Positions 21,802-33,551 of a DNA stretch of 64,000 nucleotides are shown in pieces. Position 1 is the first letter of the stretch; every line of letters starts with the position of its first letter. The translations under genes and the position numbers were made by a program. The DNA is taken from positions 9,424,001-9,488,000 of the forward strand of contig AP026539.1 in the NCBI GenBank assembly GCA_026075535.2. Direction: 5' to 3'. Origin of the DNA: Tricholoma matsutake. Its lineage: Eukaryota; Basidiomycota; Agaricomycetes; Agaricales; Tricholomataceae. The notes beneath the pieces are model-generated. The model was given only the letters and a program-made list of their open reading frames with translations. It was not told where the DNA came from and searched no databases.

Positions 21802-22495
21802 TGTTACAATTTTCCTTGTAACTCATGGAACCTGACTGACCTGACGTACCTGACAATCCCCTCCAGACAGGAGGCCCTCCTGACCCATGCCCAAGGCATG
21901 CCCTTGACACCAGACACATACACGACACATGTTGACAACATGCATTTGATCCCCTTCCCATGGAAGGCACCCTTGACGCATGGTGACTCCATGCACCCGA
22001 ACCCACTCCCACACTTGCTGCGATACAACAGCCTCTTGACATGAGGTCCATGACATTGGACGCCTCATGCTAGGAATGAGGCTTATCTCTTATTGTTCCC
22101 TGACAGGCTGCACCACAGCACTCCATGACATCGGATGCCTCATGCAAGGCATGAGGCTTATTGTTTCTATTCTTACCTGATACACATCTACCTTTCCAAT
22201 TGGACGATAAGGATCTCCCTCTTAGTATAAGTACTGCGACTCATAGTAGGGATGTCCTTAGTTTAGATCTAGGCAATCTACAGCTTTAACCTGTGAACTC
22301 ACGAACTTACTCAAAACCACTAAGGAAGCCCCTTAGTGCATGAACCCAAATGACTCTATGCAGAAGGCCTGCTAGAGTGCACTATCCATCTTATGTTGGA
22401 CATTCCGAGTAAGACTAGTGCTGAATGACTTGTCGAGGAAGAACCTCGTCAAACAACATTGACTAGATCGAGTGGTTGAGGCTTCACCCTTAACA
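21802..22495 (+). repeat. A1 5' LTR
   Basis: 694 bp. Differs from the 3' LTR mainly by CpG-related transitions and lacks a short internal repeat present there (about 29510-29555). Contains palindromes CCTCATGC..GAATGAGG near 22065 and CCTCATGC..GCATGAGG near 22138. Confidence 0.9.
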
Positions 22496-22689
22496 TAAGA
22501 TCTAAACTATCTGCTAGCCCACCTACCTAGGTGTAGGCAATACGTCTCAAAACACACCACAATGACCTGGGTCTAGACAAACCCCAGACTGACCACCAAG
22601 AGAAGCGGAACCACAGCCAGGTTCATCTTGGTACTGATACAATGGAAGACTAGTCCGTTACTCGACCCCAGCACAGCGTTGGTTCTACA

Positions 22690-23709
22690 GATCAACCAAC
22701 AGACAAAGAGGAGATTTCCTCACCGATGAAGACTTTGAACAACCACACACACCCCCACCCAAAACATCCACCCACTTCCTAACAGATGAAACTGATGACC
22801 TCTATAATGAGATGTCTGAACCCACTGCAACCACACCAATGATGTCCGCAAAGGACATTCGAATCTGATCACCCACAGACTTCTCAGGAGAGCAGACCAA
22901 GACTGCCAAGTTCCTGCAGGAGATAGACCTGTACCTGCGAATCAATGACCAGGTCTATGACACGAATGATAAGAAGATCATCTTCACACTGTCCTTCATG
23001 AATGGAGGGACAGCAGCCACCTGGGTGCAGGCATTTGTCAACCAACACCAATCTGAGGGATTTGGAGAATACACAGACTTCAGACAGAAGGTCTTAGAGG
23101 CCTTCTCACCAATTGACAATGCCAGAATGGCAAAGACAGAGATTAAAGATCTCAAGCAAGGTTCAGGGAACCTTGAAGAATATGTGGCAAACTTTTGCAT
23201 CCTGAAAGACAGGACAGGAATCACTGAAGATGCAGCCATGATCGAGTACTTCATGGATGGACTGCACCCCAAATTACTGAAGAGGGTACACACAATGGAG
23301 ATGGTACCCAACACTCTCAAAGGCTGGATAAAGGCAGCTTTGAAATACGAAGGCCAATGGAAATGGGCCATGGCAATCCTGGGAAAAACCAGGCAGAACC
23401 AGAAGACAAAAGAAACGACAAAGAAATGACAGCCCTCTCTTGACATCAACCGACTGACAAACCAAGAACACGTGGAACACCTCCAAAAGGGATTGTGTTT
23501 CATCTGCCACCAACCTGGACACTGATTGTCTGACCATAAGGATGGAAAGAACCCCACCCAGACAGGGTCAGCACCACCTCCCTACTGAAACCGCTTCACC
23601 CAAAAGAAGAGTGGGGTGGACACCTACCAGAGAATCTGCATAATGCTGGATGAACTAGACAAAGAAGAAAGAGAACAAACCCTCAGCCTCCTTGAGGAAT
23701 CAGGTTTTT
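22690..23709 (+). pseudogene. A1 gag (capsid-like plus CCHH knuckle)
   Basis: One frame from about 22690 to TAG at 23709 with several TGA stops (for example at 22867, 23427). It contains the gypsy gag core (FLQEIDLYL, IIFTLSFMNGGTAATW, NLEEYVANFCIL, MIEYFMDGLHPKLLKRV) and, near 23500, CFICHQPGH-x-LSDH, a C-x2-C-x4-H-x4-H knuckle. Homologous throughout to C gag at 34585-35325. Confidence 0.75.
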
Positions 23710-23724
23710 AGAACAGTGGCCTGA

Positions 23725-24700
23725 TATGACACCAGTCACCGCTGTAGTCTCTGTAGGATCTGTACTCTTAGCTACCATGAATAGACAATCTATGTGCCTG
23801 TCTATTCAGGTAGCTGAGTCAGACAATGGGAAAGATGTCGCAATGAATACGCTCCTTGACTCTGGAGCAGGAGGAGTCTTTATTGACTCGAAATTTGTCA
23901 AACAATAAGGGATCAAGACATATCCCTTAGGCTATACCATCCAGGCCACAAACATAGATGGAACCCTGAACAAGCAGGGAACGATCAAAAGATATGTGAA
24001 AAGGAGGCTCCACATCAATGGACAGAGCTACCCAATGGAATACCTAGTCGCTGGACTAGGCAAGGAATCAGTAATCCTGGGCCTGTCGTGGCTGTGGGAG
24101 GTAAACCCAATCATCGACTGGAAGAAAGGAACTCTTGAGTTCTGAGATGAAGAATGATGGGCTCAAATCCAATGAATCTTGGAGAAGACAAGAAGAGCCA
24201 AATGGGCCCTCCCAAACACCCTAAACCTCCCCAAGGTCAACACTGGAAGGGATGCACCCAATGACAGAATGGCATGAATTCGACGCATCGTAGCCAAGAC
24301 AAGACAGAGGCTCTCTGAAGAAAAAGAGAGAAGCCTTGCCTGAGCCAGATTGGCTGTGGCAAAAACAAAAAAGAGGCTCTCCGATGAGGAGAGAAACTTT
24401 GCCTGAGCATGACTGGCCATGGCAAAGATGAAGGAAAGGCTTTCCGAAAAGAAAGCAAAAGAACTGAATTCAGCCCAGAAAGCCATTGCAAAGACCAAGA
24501 CCAGGGGTACTCCTAAAGAAGAAAGGAACCTCAAAGCAGCAAGATGCGCCATCGCCAAGACCCAAGAAAACCAGAAGAAAGAACAACTGGAGAAGGGCAA
24601 ATACAATGAATGCAACAGAACACAATGAATCTTGCAAAAAATGAAAGAATTGCTAACCTCCACAGGGGAGGGAAGCACCAGCAAAAGGAACATGAAAACA
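23725..24700 (+). pseudogene. A1 protease and basic repeat linker
   Basis: Aspartic protease motif TLLDSGAGGVFIDSKFV at about 23855-23905, a flap-like stretch after it, and VILGLSWLWEVNPIIDW at about 24075. From about 24270 a Lys/Arg/Glu-rich region has 21-residue units (AKTRQRLSEEKERSLA, AKTKKRLSDEERNFA, AKMKERLSEKKAKEL), probably coiled coil. The TGA in each unit falls where C has Trp (KRAWAQ), so TGG-to-TGA. Confidence 0.65.
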
Positions 24701-25149
24701 ACACCATGAAACAGGACAAACAACCCTCAACAAGGGACTACCCTGACCCACAATTATAGGACCCCAAATCACGGTACCATCAATGCTGAGGTACCTATGC
24801 CCAGGGAGACCCCCCCTCAAGTGAAGGTCAAAGAAGGAACTACTGGCAGACACTGGCATGGAAATATGAGCAATGGGAGGGACCCATGAACAAGATGCGA
24901 CAGACCTCCTGATTGCATATGTATGAGGAGAACTGGTCATTGGCATATTTGAACCACCAGAAGAACCACCCCTGACCAAGGAACACCGAGGACTGACCCA
25001 CACGTACATACAGAAAATGAACATGATCTCCAGGATTACAAAAGGCAAGGACTTTCCATGATATGTATTCTCAAAGAGCGCATGGATCAGAGCAAAGACA
25101 TCCATTTCCAAGCGACTCGCGCATGAACAAGACGAGGGGAGGGAGGCCA

Positions 25150-28072
25150 GCAAACAGACCCTGGATGATCTACTGCCACCAGAATACCAGAAATACAGAC
25201 AGGTATTTGAGAAAGCCGCATCTGAATGATTCCCAGAATCAAGGCCATGGGATCATGTGATTGACTTGAAGGAAGGCTTTGTACTGAAAGATTGCAAAGT
25301 CTACCCACTGACACCAAAGGAACAAGAGAAACTCAACAAGTTTCTAGACGAAAACCTGGAGAAAGGATACATCCAATTGTCAAAATCACCCATGGCATCC
25401 CCATTCTTCTTTGTGTTGAAGAAGGACTCTGACACTCTGCGACCTTGCCAAGACTATCGCTATCTGAACGAAGGAACAATCCAGAACAACTACCCCCTGC
25501 CACTGATTGGAGACCTCTTGGACAAGCTGAAGGGAGCAAGGTTTTTCATGAAACTTGATATTCAATGGGGATATCATAATGTGCGGATAAAGAAAGGAGA
25601 CGAGTGGAAGGCAGCATTCAAGACTAACTGAGGGCTATTTGAGCCAATGGTGATGTTCTTCAGGCTGTGCAACTCACTGGCAACATTCCAGGCCATGATG
25701 AACAATCTCTTCCGAGACATGTTAGATAAAGGATGGCTTGTCATCTATATGAACAACATCCTGATCTTCTCAAAGATGGAAGAAGAACACTGGATAAGGA
25801 CTGAAAGGGTCCTCGAATGACTACGACAATGCAATCTCTACCTGAAAATGGAGAAATGCAAGTTCAATGTGCAAGAAGTTGACTTCTTGGGCATGATCAT
25901 CAGGCCCGACAAACTCACGATGGACAACACAAAGCTGGCTGGGATCAAGGACTGGCCCACGCCAAAGACAGTGAAGGATGTAAGATCCCCTAGGATTCGG
26001 AAAGTTCTATCAAAGATTCATTGGACACTTCGTGGATCTGGCCAGACCGCTGAATGATTTGACAAAGAAGAACCAGAAATTCAAATGGATGAACAATTGT
26101 CAGCAGTTGTTTGATGCACTAAAAAGGAAGTTCAATGAAGCCCCAGTACTGCTGATGCCAGACACAACAAAACCATTTGTGGTGGAATCGGATGCCTCAA
26201 AATTTGCGATGGGCACAGTACTCAGACAACAGGATACCAATGGAGACTGGCACCCATGCAGTTACATCTCACATTCATTCAATGAAGCTGAAAGAAATTA
26301 TGAGATATACGACAGGGAACTACTGGGAGTAATCCAAGCGCTAGAGACATGGAGACATTACCTACAGGGGACACCGTTCCCTGTGACGGTACTATCCGAT
26401 CACAAGAACCTGACATACTTCTGTCAGGCACAGAAACTGAACCGACAACAGGCTAGATGGAGCATCTATCTGTCACAATTTGACCTGAAGCTACAACATG
26501 TACCAGGATCACAGATGGTACAATCTGACGCCCTATCAAGGAGAGCAGATCATATAGCTGAAGAAGACACCGATAATGAGGATAAGACCATCCTTGTGGA
26601 TGAATTATTCATGAAAACGATCAACGCTGAACTCCAGGAAGCCCTGGTCTCAGCAATAATAAAGGACAACCTCGTAAATAATGCTTTACAAGCCCTAAAG
26701 AACAATGGAACTCCCCCAATCAAGTCTGCATTGGAGGACTGGAAATTCGAAGATGGCCAGCTCTTTTTCAAAGACAGATGCTACGTGCCACAGGACGAAA
26801 CCCTCTGCCAAGCGATCATACAGAAATACCATGACAGCATCATGACAGGGCACCCTGGACAATGGCAGACGATCAAACTGATCCGACAAGACTACTGGTG
26901 GCCAGGAATGGCCAACTTCATAAAGAAGTATGTCGAAGGCTATGCAAAGTGCCAGCAAATGAAGATCAACACACACCCGATGACCCCACCACTGACACCA
27001 ATATCATCTGATGCCAGCAGACCATTTGGGCTGGTAACAACAGATTTCATTACTGACCTGCCATAATAAACAGATTTGACTCAATCATGGTCATGGTAGA
27101 CTATGGTCTTACAAAGGGGGTAATTTTTATCCCTTGCGCAAAGACGATCGACACACTTGGCACCGCAGACCTTTACCTGTGCCATGTATACACAAGATTT
27201 GGACTCCCCAGAAGAATCATCTCAGACAGAGACCCTCAATTCGCATCCAAACTCTTCCGAGAACTTGGACGACTACTTGGAATCAAGTTATCCATGAGCA
27301 CCGCCTATCACCCCCAGACCGATGGAGATACAGAGCAAGTAAACCAAGAGCTAGAGGTTTACCTCCACATGTTCTGTTCAAACAAACCAGAAGATTGGGA
27401 GCGTTATCTCCCAACAGCAGAATTCGCGCATAACCAGAAGATGCACTCCGCAGTAGAACATTCACTGTTTTACTTGATGATGGGATACCAACCACGTGCT
27501 ATCCCCACCCCTTACAAAAAGACGAACGTGCCGGCTGCTGAACAGAGAATCCAAGAACTTCTCTCTGTGAGAAGGGAAGCTCTTGCTGCACACAAACTGG
27601 CCAGACAGGCTATGGCTGCCCAAACAAAAGGGCGATATGAACCATTCAAGGTTGGAGAGCAAGTATGGCTTGACTCCAAGAACCTGAAGATTGGCTAGCC
27701 AACAAGAAAATTGGTGCCAAAATGAGAAGGGCCCTTCATGATCAAAGATGCCCTGTTGAGAATGACATACCGACTGAGACTGCCGCCAAGATGGAAGATC
27801 CACCCAGTCTTCCATGTGGCTTTACTCATGCAATACCATGAGAATGACACTCATGGGCAAAACTTCCCGACTCCACCACCTGACCTTGTGGAAGGAGAAA
27901 ATGAATACGAGGTGGAAGTGATCATCACACACAAGAAGTACGGCAAGACACACCGTTACCTTGTGAAATGGGTTGACTACCCGACATCTGAAAACACATG
28001 AGAACCTGAATTGAACTTGAAGAATGGCCCCAAGATCCTGACAGCATATAAGAAGAGGTACCACCTCTGACA
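25150..28072 (+). pseudogene. A1 pol: RT, RNase H, integrase, chromodomain
   Basis: RT 25205-26000 ([38 protein letters not shown] at about 25748, FLGMII). RNase H 26032-26560 (ESDASKFAMG, YEIYDRELLG, LSDHKNLTYF). Integrase 26800-27700: HPGQW..KCQQMK zinc region with one Cys changed to Tyr, TTDFITDL, ISDRDPQF, YHPQTDGDTE. Chromodomain 27900-28000 (YEVEVIITHKKYGKT, LVKWVDYPTSENT). At least seven TGA/TAA stops. YMDD to YMNN removes both catalytic Asp. Confidence 0.85.
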
Positions 28073-28119
28073 AAAAACCCAAACCCCCCCCCCTTTCCCA
28101 CTATGACACTCCCAAAAAG

Positions 28120-28845
28120 ATGCCTGCTGAACAACAATTCACCCGAGAATACCTATGAAACCAATTGAATGCTGATGCCCTTCACGTTCACCTTGCCCAT
28201 GACCCACAAAATTACTATCTTGCCAGGATGTGCTTCTACTACGCAAGCACAATCGAACAGATGGAACAAAATCTAGAAGAAGCAATAAACAATGCAGACG
28301 CCCTGGGGATCGAACAGACAATCCAGGAGATGATTGCACCATGGTCAGACAGACCAAGAATAGCTAAGGAGAGACCTCACACCCCCTTAGATTGACACAG
28401 ATGACCACTGACCTCACTCTCACCATTCAGCGAGCAAAACAACAGAGACAAACGACAAGCTCCCTCTGGAGACTCCTCCTGTTCTATGAAGAACCCGAAG
28501 ATCATGCCTAGGGCACCTGAAATAATTGATCTGACCACCCCCAAACCTGAACTGAAGACCACCCAACTGCCTTGGTCCCCTCCACACATGAGGCATGCCA
28601 GATGTTTCATCTGCCAACAGATAGGCCACTTCGGCCTGATTTGCCAGCGATACGTTTGCAAGTACTGCAAACAACGAGGCCCTGGACACTATAGGATGAA
28701 TTGCCTGGAGAAACCTCGGAAAGATCAAGAGACTGATCAAAGAGAAGCCAAGCACAGACAGCAGCTCTTCTTTGACTCAGGATACAATGATTTTGATGAT
28801 GACACAATGGGAAACATGATGGGAGAACCCTACGGAAGGATTTAA
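28120..28845 (+). pseudogene. A1 accessory ORF X with two zinc knuckles
   Basis: One frame from ATG at about 28120 (MPAEQQFTREYL) to TAA at 28845 with three TGA. The N-terminal helical part has NADALHVHLAHDPQNYYLA and EQMEQNLEEAINNADALG. The C-terminal part has CFICQQIGHFGLIC followed by CKYCKQRGPGHYRMNC, two CCHC-type knuckles. It lies after the chromodomain, where standard chromoviruses have no ORF. Function unknown; RNA or DNA binding is inferred from the knuckles. Confidence 0.6.
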
Positions 28846-28884
28846 GAAGCAAGGCCAAGATGATAGCATGACAGAAACGGACCC

Positions 28885-29103
28885 ATGCTTTCAGGAATCA
28901 CTATCCTTGCCATCGTCATTGGCACAACCCTGGCTGCAGCGGCAGCCCTAACCTTTGCATTTTGCCTCTATGCAATCTTCCAACCAAGACCTGAACCCCC
29001 AATTACAGACATTGAATTTGCCATCCTGCAATGCCCCCCTTTCAATGACACCACTGACTCCTTGACACCACTGCCTAGGGCAGCACGAACTAGAAGAACC
29101 TGA
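28885..29103 (+). CDS. A1 accessory ORF Z, small transmembrane protein (72 aa)
   Basis: ATG 28885, stop TGA 29101-29103. Residues 3-32 are strongly hydrophobic (ITILAIVIGTTLAAAAALTF), followed by a Pro-rich and acidic tail (PPFNDTTDSLTPLPRAARTR). The tail recurs in A2 at about 50940-50985, where the membrane part is lost. Intact in A1 although the rest of A1 is decayed. An envelope-like role is only a guess; it could also be a chance ORF before the polypurine tract. Confidence 0.4.
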   Translation: MLSGITILAIVIGTTLAAAAALTFAFCLYAIFQPRPEPPITDIEFAILQCPPFNDTTDSLTPLPRAARTRRT

Positions 29104-29253
29104 TCATGGTCTGAGTTCAGACATGAATTATTCCTCCACCGCACCCCTCGACCCTGACCTGCCCACATATCCAGACCACAACTGATCAGACCGCAGAGGA
29201 GAGACAAAGATTTAGGTCGAAGTGTGGAACTTTCAACCATAACGAGGGGGTAA

Positions 29254-29994
29254 TGTTACAATTTTCCTTGTAACTCATGGAACCCGACTGACCCGATGTA
29301 CCCGACAATCCCCTCCAGACAGGAGGCACTCCTGACCCATGCCCAAGGCATGCCCTTGACACCAGACACATACACGATGCATGTTGACAACATGCATTCG
29401 ATCCCCTTCCCATGGAAGGCACCCCTGACACATGGTGACTCCATGCACCTGAACCCACTCCCACACTTGCTGCAATACAACAGCCCCTTGACATGAGGTC
29501 CATGATGTCGGACTCTCATGATTGACATTGGATCCTTGACATTGGATCCATGACATCGGACGCCTCATGCTAGGAATGAGGCTTATCTCTTATTGTTCCC
29601 TGACAGGCTGTGCCGCAGCACTCCATGACATTGGATGCCTCATGCAAGGCATGAGGCTTATTGTTTCTATTCTTACCTGATACACATCTACCTTTCCGAT
29701 TGGATGATAAGGATCTCCCTCTTAGTATAAGTACTGCGACTCATAGTAGGGATGTCCTTAGTTTAGATCTAGGCAATCTACAGCTTTAACCTGTGAACTC
29801 ATGAACTTACTCAAAACCACTAAGGAAGCCCCTTAGTGCGTGAACCCGAATGACTCTATGCAGAAGGCTGCTAGAGTGCACTATCCATCTTATGTCGGAT
29901 GCTCCGAGTAAGACTAGTGCTGAATGACTTGTCGAGGAAGCACCTCGTCAAACGACATTGACTAGATCGAGTGGTTGAGGCTTCACCCTTAACA
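29254..29994 (+). repeat. A1 3' LTR
   Basis: 741 bp, preceded by the polypurine tract ACGAGGGGGTAA and followed by the GGTCT duplication. It has a duplicated GACATTGGATCC segment absent from the 5' LTR. Confidence 0.9.
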
Positions 29995-30275
29995 GGTCTG
30001 CTCACACCTGCTAGTGGCCTCATGCCAGGGCAAAGCCCTGTCTGGTTGACATAGAAGTCCCCATGGAAATAGTCTTCATTGTCGAGTTCTCCTTCGAAGC
30101 ACCATTCCTCAAACTGTGTCCTCACCCAAGTGAGGTCCGCCTTTGTGCTCCTCCAAGTGAAGAGGCAGCATTTGGGACAGGTTGAGGACATCCTCCTGAT
30201 CCAGTCATCCCTTGTCATCCAGAAGGGAATCCCATGTGGGCATAACCAAGACGGTCTGCCTGGGAGTACGTTCAT
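29995..30275 (-). pseudogene. C accessory ORF Y, N-terminal part (CPxCC domain)
   Basis: ATG at 30275. Residues: PGRPSWLCPHGIPFW, DDWIRRMSSTCPKCCLF, then QFEEWCFEGELDNEDYF and GLCPGMRPLAGVS, cut by A1 at 29999. A clearly homologous ORF is at 50336-50758 in A2. Cys spacing (C-x3-G.., C-P-x-C-C) suggests metal binding. Not a gag, pol or env domain that I recognise. Confidence 0.65.
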
Positions 30276-30310
30276 TTGTGGTCCCTGGTCGATGACTGTC
30301 CGTCCAGTCC

Positions 30311-31690
30311 TTGCTGTGGTTCATAGTTGATTCTGTGTGTGCAGTGGTGATGGGATGGGGAACATCTTGTGTTTTCTTTGTATTCGGTTTGGTGGGCGTT
30401 CTGGTCTGTCGGTTGGTGGGGGTTTTTGGTTTGGGGGTTCTACAGCTGTTGTCGCTGTTTATATGCCCCAAGGATTGTTTCAGGTTTCCCTCAGGTTCCC
30501 ATGAGTTCTCCGAGGTCAGGTATCCAACCCACTTCACTAAGAAGTGCATGGTCCTTCCTTTCTTCTTATGTCCAATGATTGCTTCCACTTCGTACTCCGA
30601 TTCGCCTTCTATTAGATCAGGCAGTGGTTTTTGGAAGTTTGGTCCATGTGTCTCAGTTTCTTTATACAGGGAAAGGAGTGCCACATGGAATACTGGGTGT
30701 ATTTTCCACTGTTCTGGTAACTTCAGTCAGTAGGAGAGTGGGCTCAGGACCTTCTCGATGGTGAATGGTCCTTCTCTTTTTGGTGCAAGCTTCCTTGTTG
30801 CATGTGTTGTCTTGAGGTTCTTCACTTCTAGCCACACTTTGTCTCCTTCTTTGAATGGGGTGAAGTGTCTTGTTGTCCTTTCTGCCATCATCTGTCTGGC
30901 TAACTTGTGTGTTGCCTTTGCTTCATCTTGGGCCCGTTGCAGTGTGACAATTTGCTTCTCTATGGCCAGTATGTTCATTTTCAGGTAGGGGAGTGGGATT
31001 GCCTTGGGCTCATACCCCATCATGAGATAGAATGGGGAGTTCTTCTGTATGGAGTGTGTTCTCTGGTTGTGCATGAACTCCACAGTTGGGAGGAGATGCT
31101 TCCAATTCTCCTGGTTGTTTGAGCAGAAGATCCGCAGGTACACCTCTACTTCTTGATTCACCCATTCTGTCTCCCCATCGGTCTGGGGATGGTATGCCAT
31201 GCTCATTGCCAGCTTGATTCCAAGCAATCTTCCTAGCTCCTGGAAAAGCTGCGAGGCAAATCTGGGATCTCTGTTGGAGATGATCTTGTCTGGGAGGCTG
31301 AATTGCTTGTAGACATTGTCTAGGTAGAGGGTGGCCGCTCCCAATGCATCCACAGTTTTCCTGCAAGGGATAAAAATTACCCCCTTCATAAGCCCATGGT
31401 CTACCACGACCATGAGTGCATCATAACCATCGGACTCCGGTAGGTCGGTTATGAAATCTGTTGTCACCATTGCAAATGGTCTCGTCACTTCAGATTTGAT
31501 CGGTTGTAGCAGGGGGGTCATCGGGTGTGTGTTGACCTTCATCTGCTGGCATGTCGTGCATCCAGCGACGTAGTTCTTGATGTACGTCATCATTCCCAGC
31601 CACCAGTAGTCTCTTCTAACCATTTCCATTGTCTGCCATTGTCCTGGGTGTCTGCTGGTTACTCCCTCATGGTATTTTTGCACCAACTTC
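30311..31690 (-). pseudogene. C integrase and chromodomain
   Basis: Integrase 31686-30727: HPGQW..GCTTCQQMK zinc region, TTDFITDLPESDGYD, ISNRDPRFASQLF (catalytic SD changed to SN), YHPQTDGETEWVNQ (Arg to Trp). Chromodomain 30640-30520: YEVEAIIGHKKKGRT, LVKWVGYLTSENSWEPE. A TGA separates RNase H and integrase near 31690. Confidence 0.85.
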
Positions 31691-31692
31691 TT

Positions 31693-33443
31693 TCATAGAT
31701 CCCCGCTGTCAGGGACATAACACTTGTCTTGGAAGAATAGAAGGCTGTCTTCTATTTTCCAGTCTTCTAACACTGATTTTATTGGCGGCATTCCCTTGGT
31801 CTTCAGTGCTTCAATTGCACTTTTTACCAGATCATCTTTCATGATGTTTTCTGTGAGCAGATCATGCATTTTGGTGTCAATGAATTTCACAAATACCGCC
31901 TCTGGCAGCATTGTGATGTCTTCATTATCGTTGTCTTCCGCTGGTATGTGGTCTGCTCTTTGTGATAACACATCACTTTGTACCATCTGTGATCCGGGTA
32001 CGTGGAGCTGCAAGTCGAATTCTGATAGGAATAGACTCCATCTTGCCTGTTGTCTGTTCAGTTTCTGTGCTGTCCAGAAATACGTCAGGTTCTTGTGATC
32101 CGACAGGATTACCACTGGGTGTCCTGATCCCAGTAGGTAGTGTCTCCAGGTCTCTAGTGATCGCACGATGGCCAGTAGTTCTCTGTTGTATATCTCGTAG
32201 TTCTGTTCCATTGGTGTTAGCGCATGCGATATGTATCCACATGGGTGCCAGTCCCCATTCATGTCCCTTTGTCTCAGCACTCCTCCTGTAGCATGTTTTG
32301 AGGCATCTGATTTGATTGTGAATGGTTTTGTTGGGTCTGGCATCAGCAGTACCGGTGCTTCTGCAAATTTCCTTTTTAGTGTTTGAAAGGCCTGTTCGCA
32401 TTCTGTTGTCCAGTTGAACATCTTGTCTTTTTTTGTCAGCTCATTAAGTGGTCTGCTTGTCTCCACAAAATGTCCAATGAATTTCCCCCAAATCCCAGGA
32501 AAGATCTGACTGCCTTTACGTTTGTCGGGGTGGGCCAATCTTGTATACCTGCCAGTTTTGTGTTGTCCATTGCAATTTCGTTGGGTTGGGTGATCAGACC
32601 CAAAAATTCCACTTCATGGATGTCAAACTTGCATTTCTCTGGCTTCAGGTATAGGTCATTTTCTGCCAGTCTTTGCAGTACCCTTCTTGTCCTTTCCTGG
32701 TGTTCATTCTGATCTTTGGAGAATATTAGGATGTCATCCATGTAGATCACAAGCCATCCCTCTCCAATCATATCATGGAAGATCTTGTTCATCATTGCCT
32801 GGAAGGTCGCTGGTGAGTTACATAGCCTGAAGAACATCACCGTTGGTTCAAACAGCCCCCTGTTTGTCTTAAAAGCTGCTTTCCATTGATCGCCATCTTT
32901 TATCCTGACGATGTGATACCCCCATCGGATGTGTAGTTTTGCGAACCATTTAGCCCCTCTCAGTTTGTCCAACAGGTCCCCTACCAGTGGCAGTGGGTAG
33001 GTGTTCTTGATTGTGCCATTGTTCAAATACCTGTAGTCCTGACATGGTGTCAGGGCATCTGAGTCCTTCGCAACAAAGAAGAATGGTGATGCCATGGGCG
33101 ACTTCAATGGTCGGATGTATTCTTTTTCTAGGCTTTCATCGAGGAACTCATTGAGTTTCTTCTGTTCTGCTGGTGACAGTGGGTACACCCTGCAATCCTT
33201 TGCCATGAAGTCCGATTTGAGTTCTATTGCATGGTCCCAGGGTCTTGACTCTGGGAATCTTTCTGATGCTTCCTTTTCAAATATCCATTGGTACTCCTTG
33301 TACTGTTTGGGGAGTAGTTCATCCAGGGTCTTTTGCTCAGGGTCTCCTTCCTTCTTATGTATCAGGTGCTGTGAGACCGATGTTTTTGCCCTAATCCAGA
33401 TATTCTGTCCATATGCATATCGTGGTGATCCTTGTGCCTTCAC
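31693..33443 (-). pseudogene. C reverse transcriptase and RNase H
   Basis: RT 33443-32520: [39 protein letters not shown], intact YMDDILIF, FLGLITQP. A short deletion after SFLGFG shifts the frame (expected N-F-Y-R stretch missing). RNase H continues in the next frame (KFIGHFVETSRPLNEL, KSDASKHATGG, YEIYNRELLAI, LSDHKNLTYFW). Confidence 0.85.
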
Positions 33444-33551
33444 AATCTGGGAGATTGTCTTTGTCGCTTGGGAGTATGAGTACCTTGGCTCGTCATACTC
33501 CTCTGTCAGTGGTGTCTTAGTTGGTTTGAATATTCTGATGGCAGGTTCTCC

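Larger units (their letters stand above)
21802..29994 (+). mobile_element. Ty3/gypsy element A1, full-length
   Basis: LTRs 21802-22495 and 29254-29994 start TGTTACAATTTTCC and end CCCTTAACA. Flanking 5-bp duplications GGTCT (21797-21801 and 29995-29999) are perfect. A polypurine tract (GAGGGGGTAA) precedes the 3' LTR. Order: gag, protease, repeat-rich linker, RT-RNase H-integrase-chromodomain, two extra ORFs. Inserted in the accessory ORF of C. Multiple TGA stops and a YMNN motif make it inactive. Confidence 0.9.

Noticed and set aside
21785..22068. Minus-strand ORFs of 70-90 codons within the A1 LTR, repeated at 29186-29568 and 51083-51418
   Set aside because: They recur because the LTR recurs, are antisense to the element, and their Cys/Gly/Trp content reflects LTR base composition.
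28885..29103. Envelope gene
   Set aside because: Too short, a single membrane segment, no signal peptide or fusion features; kept only as a small membrane ORF.
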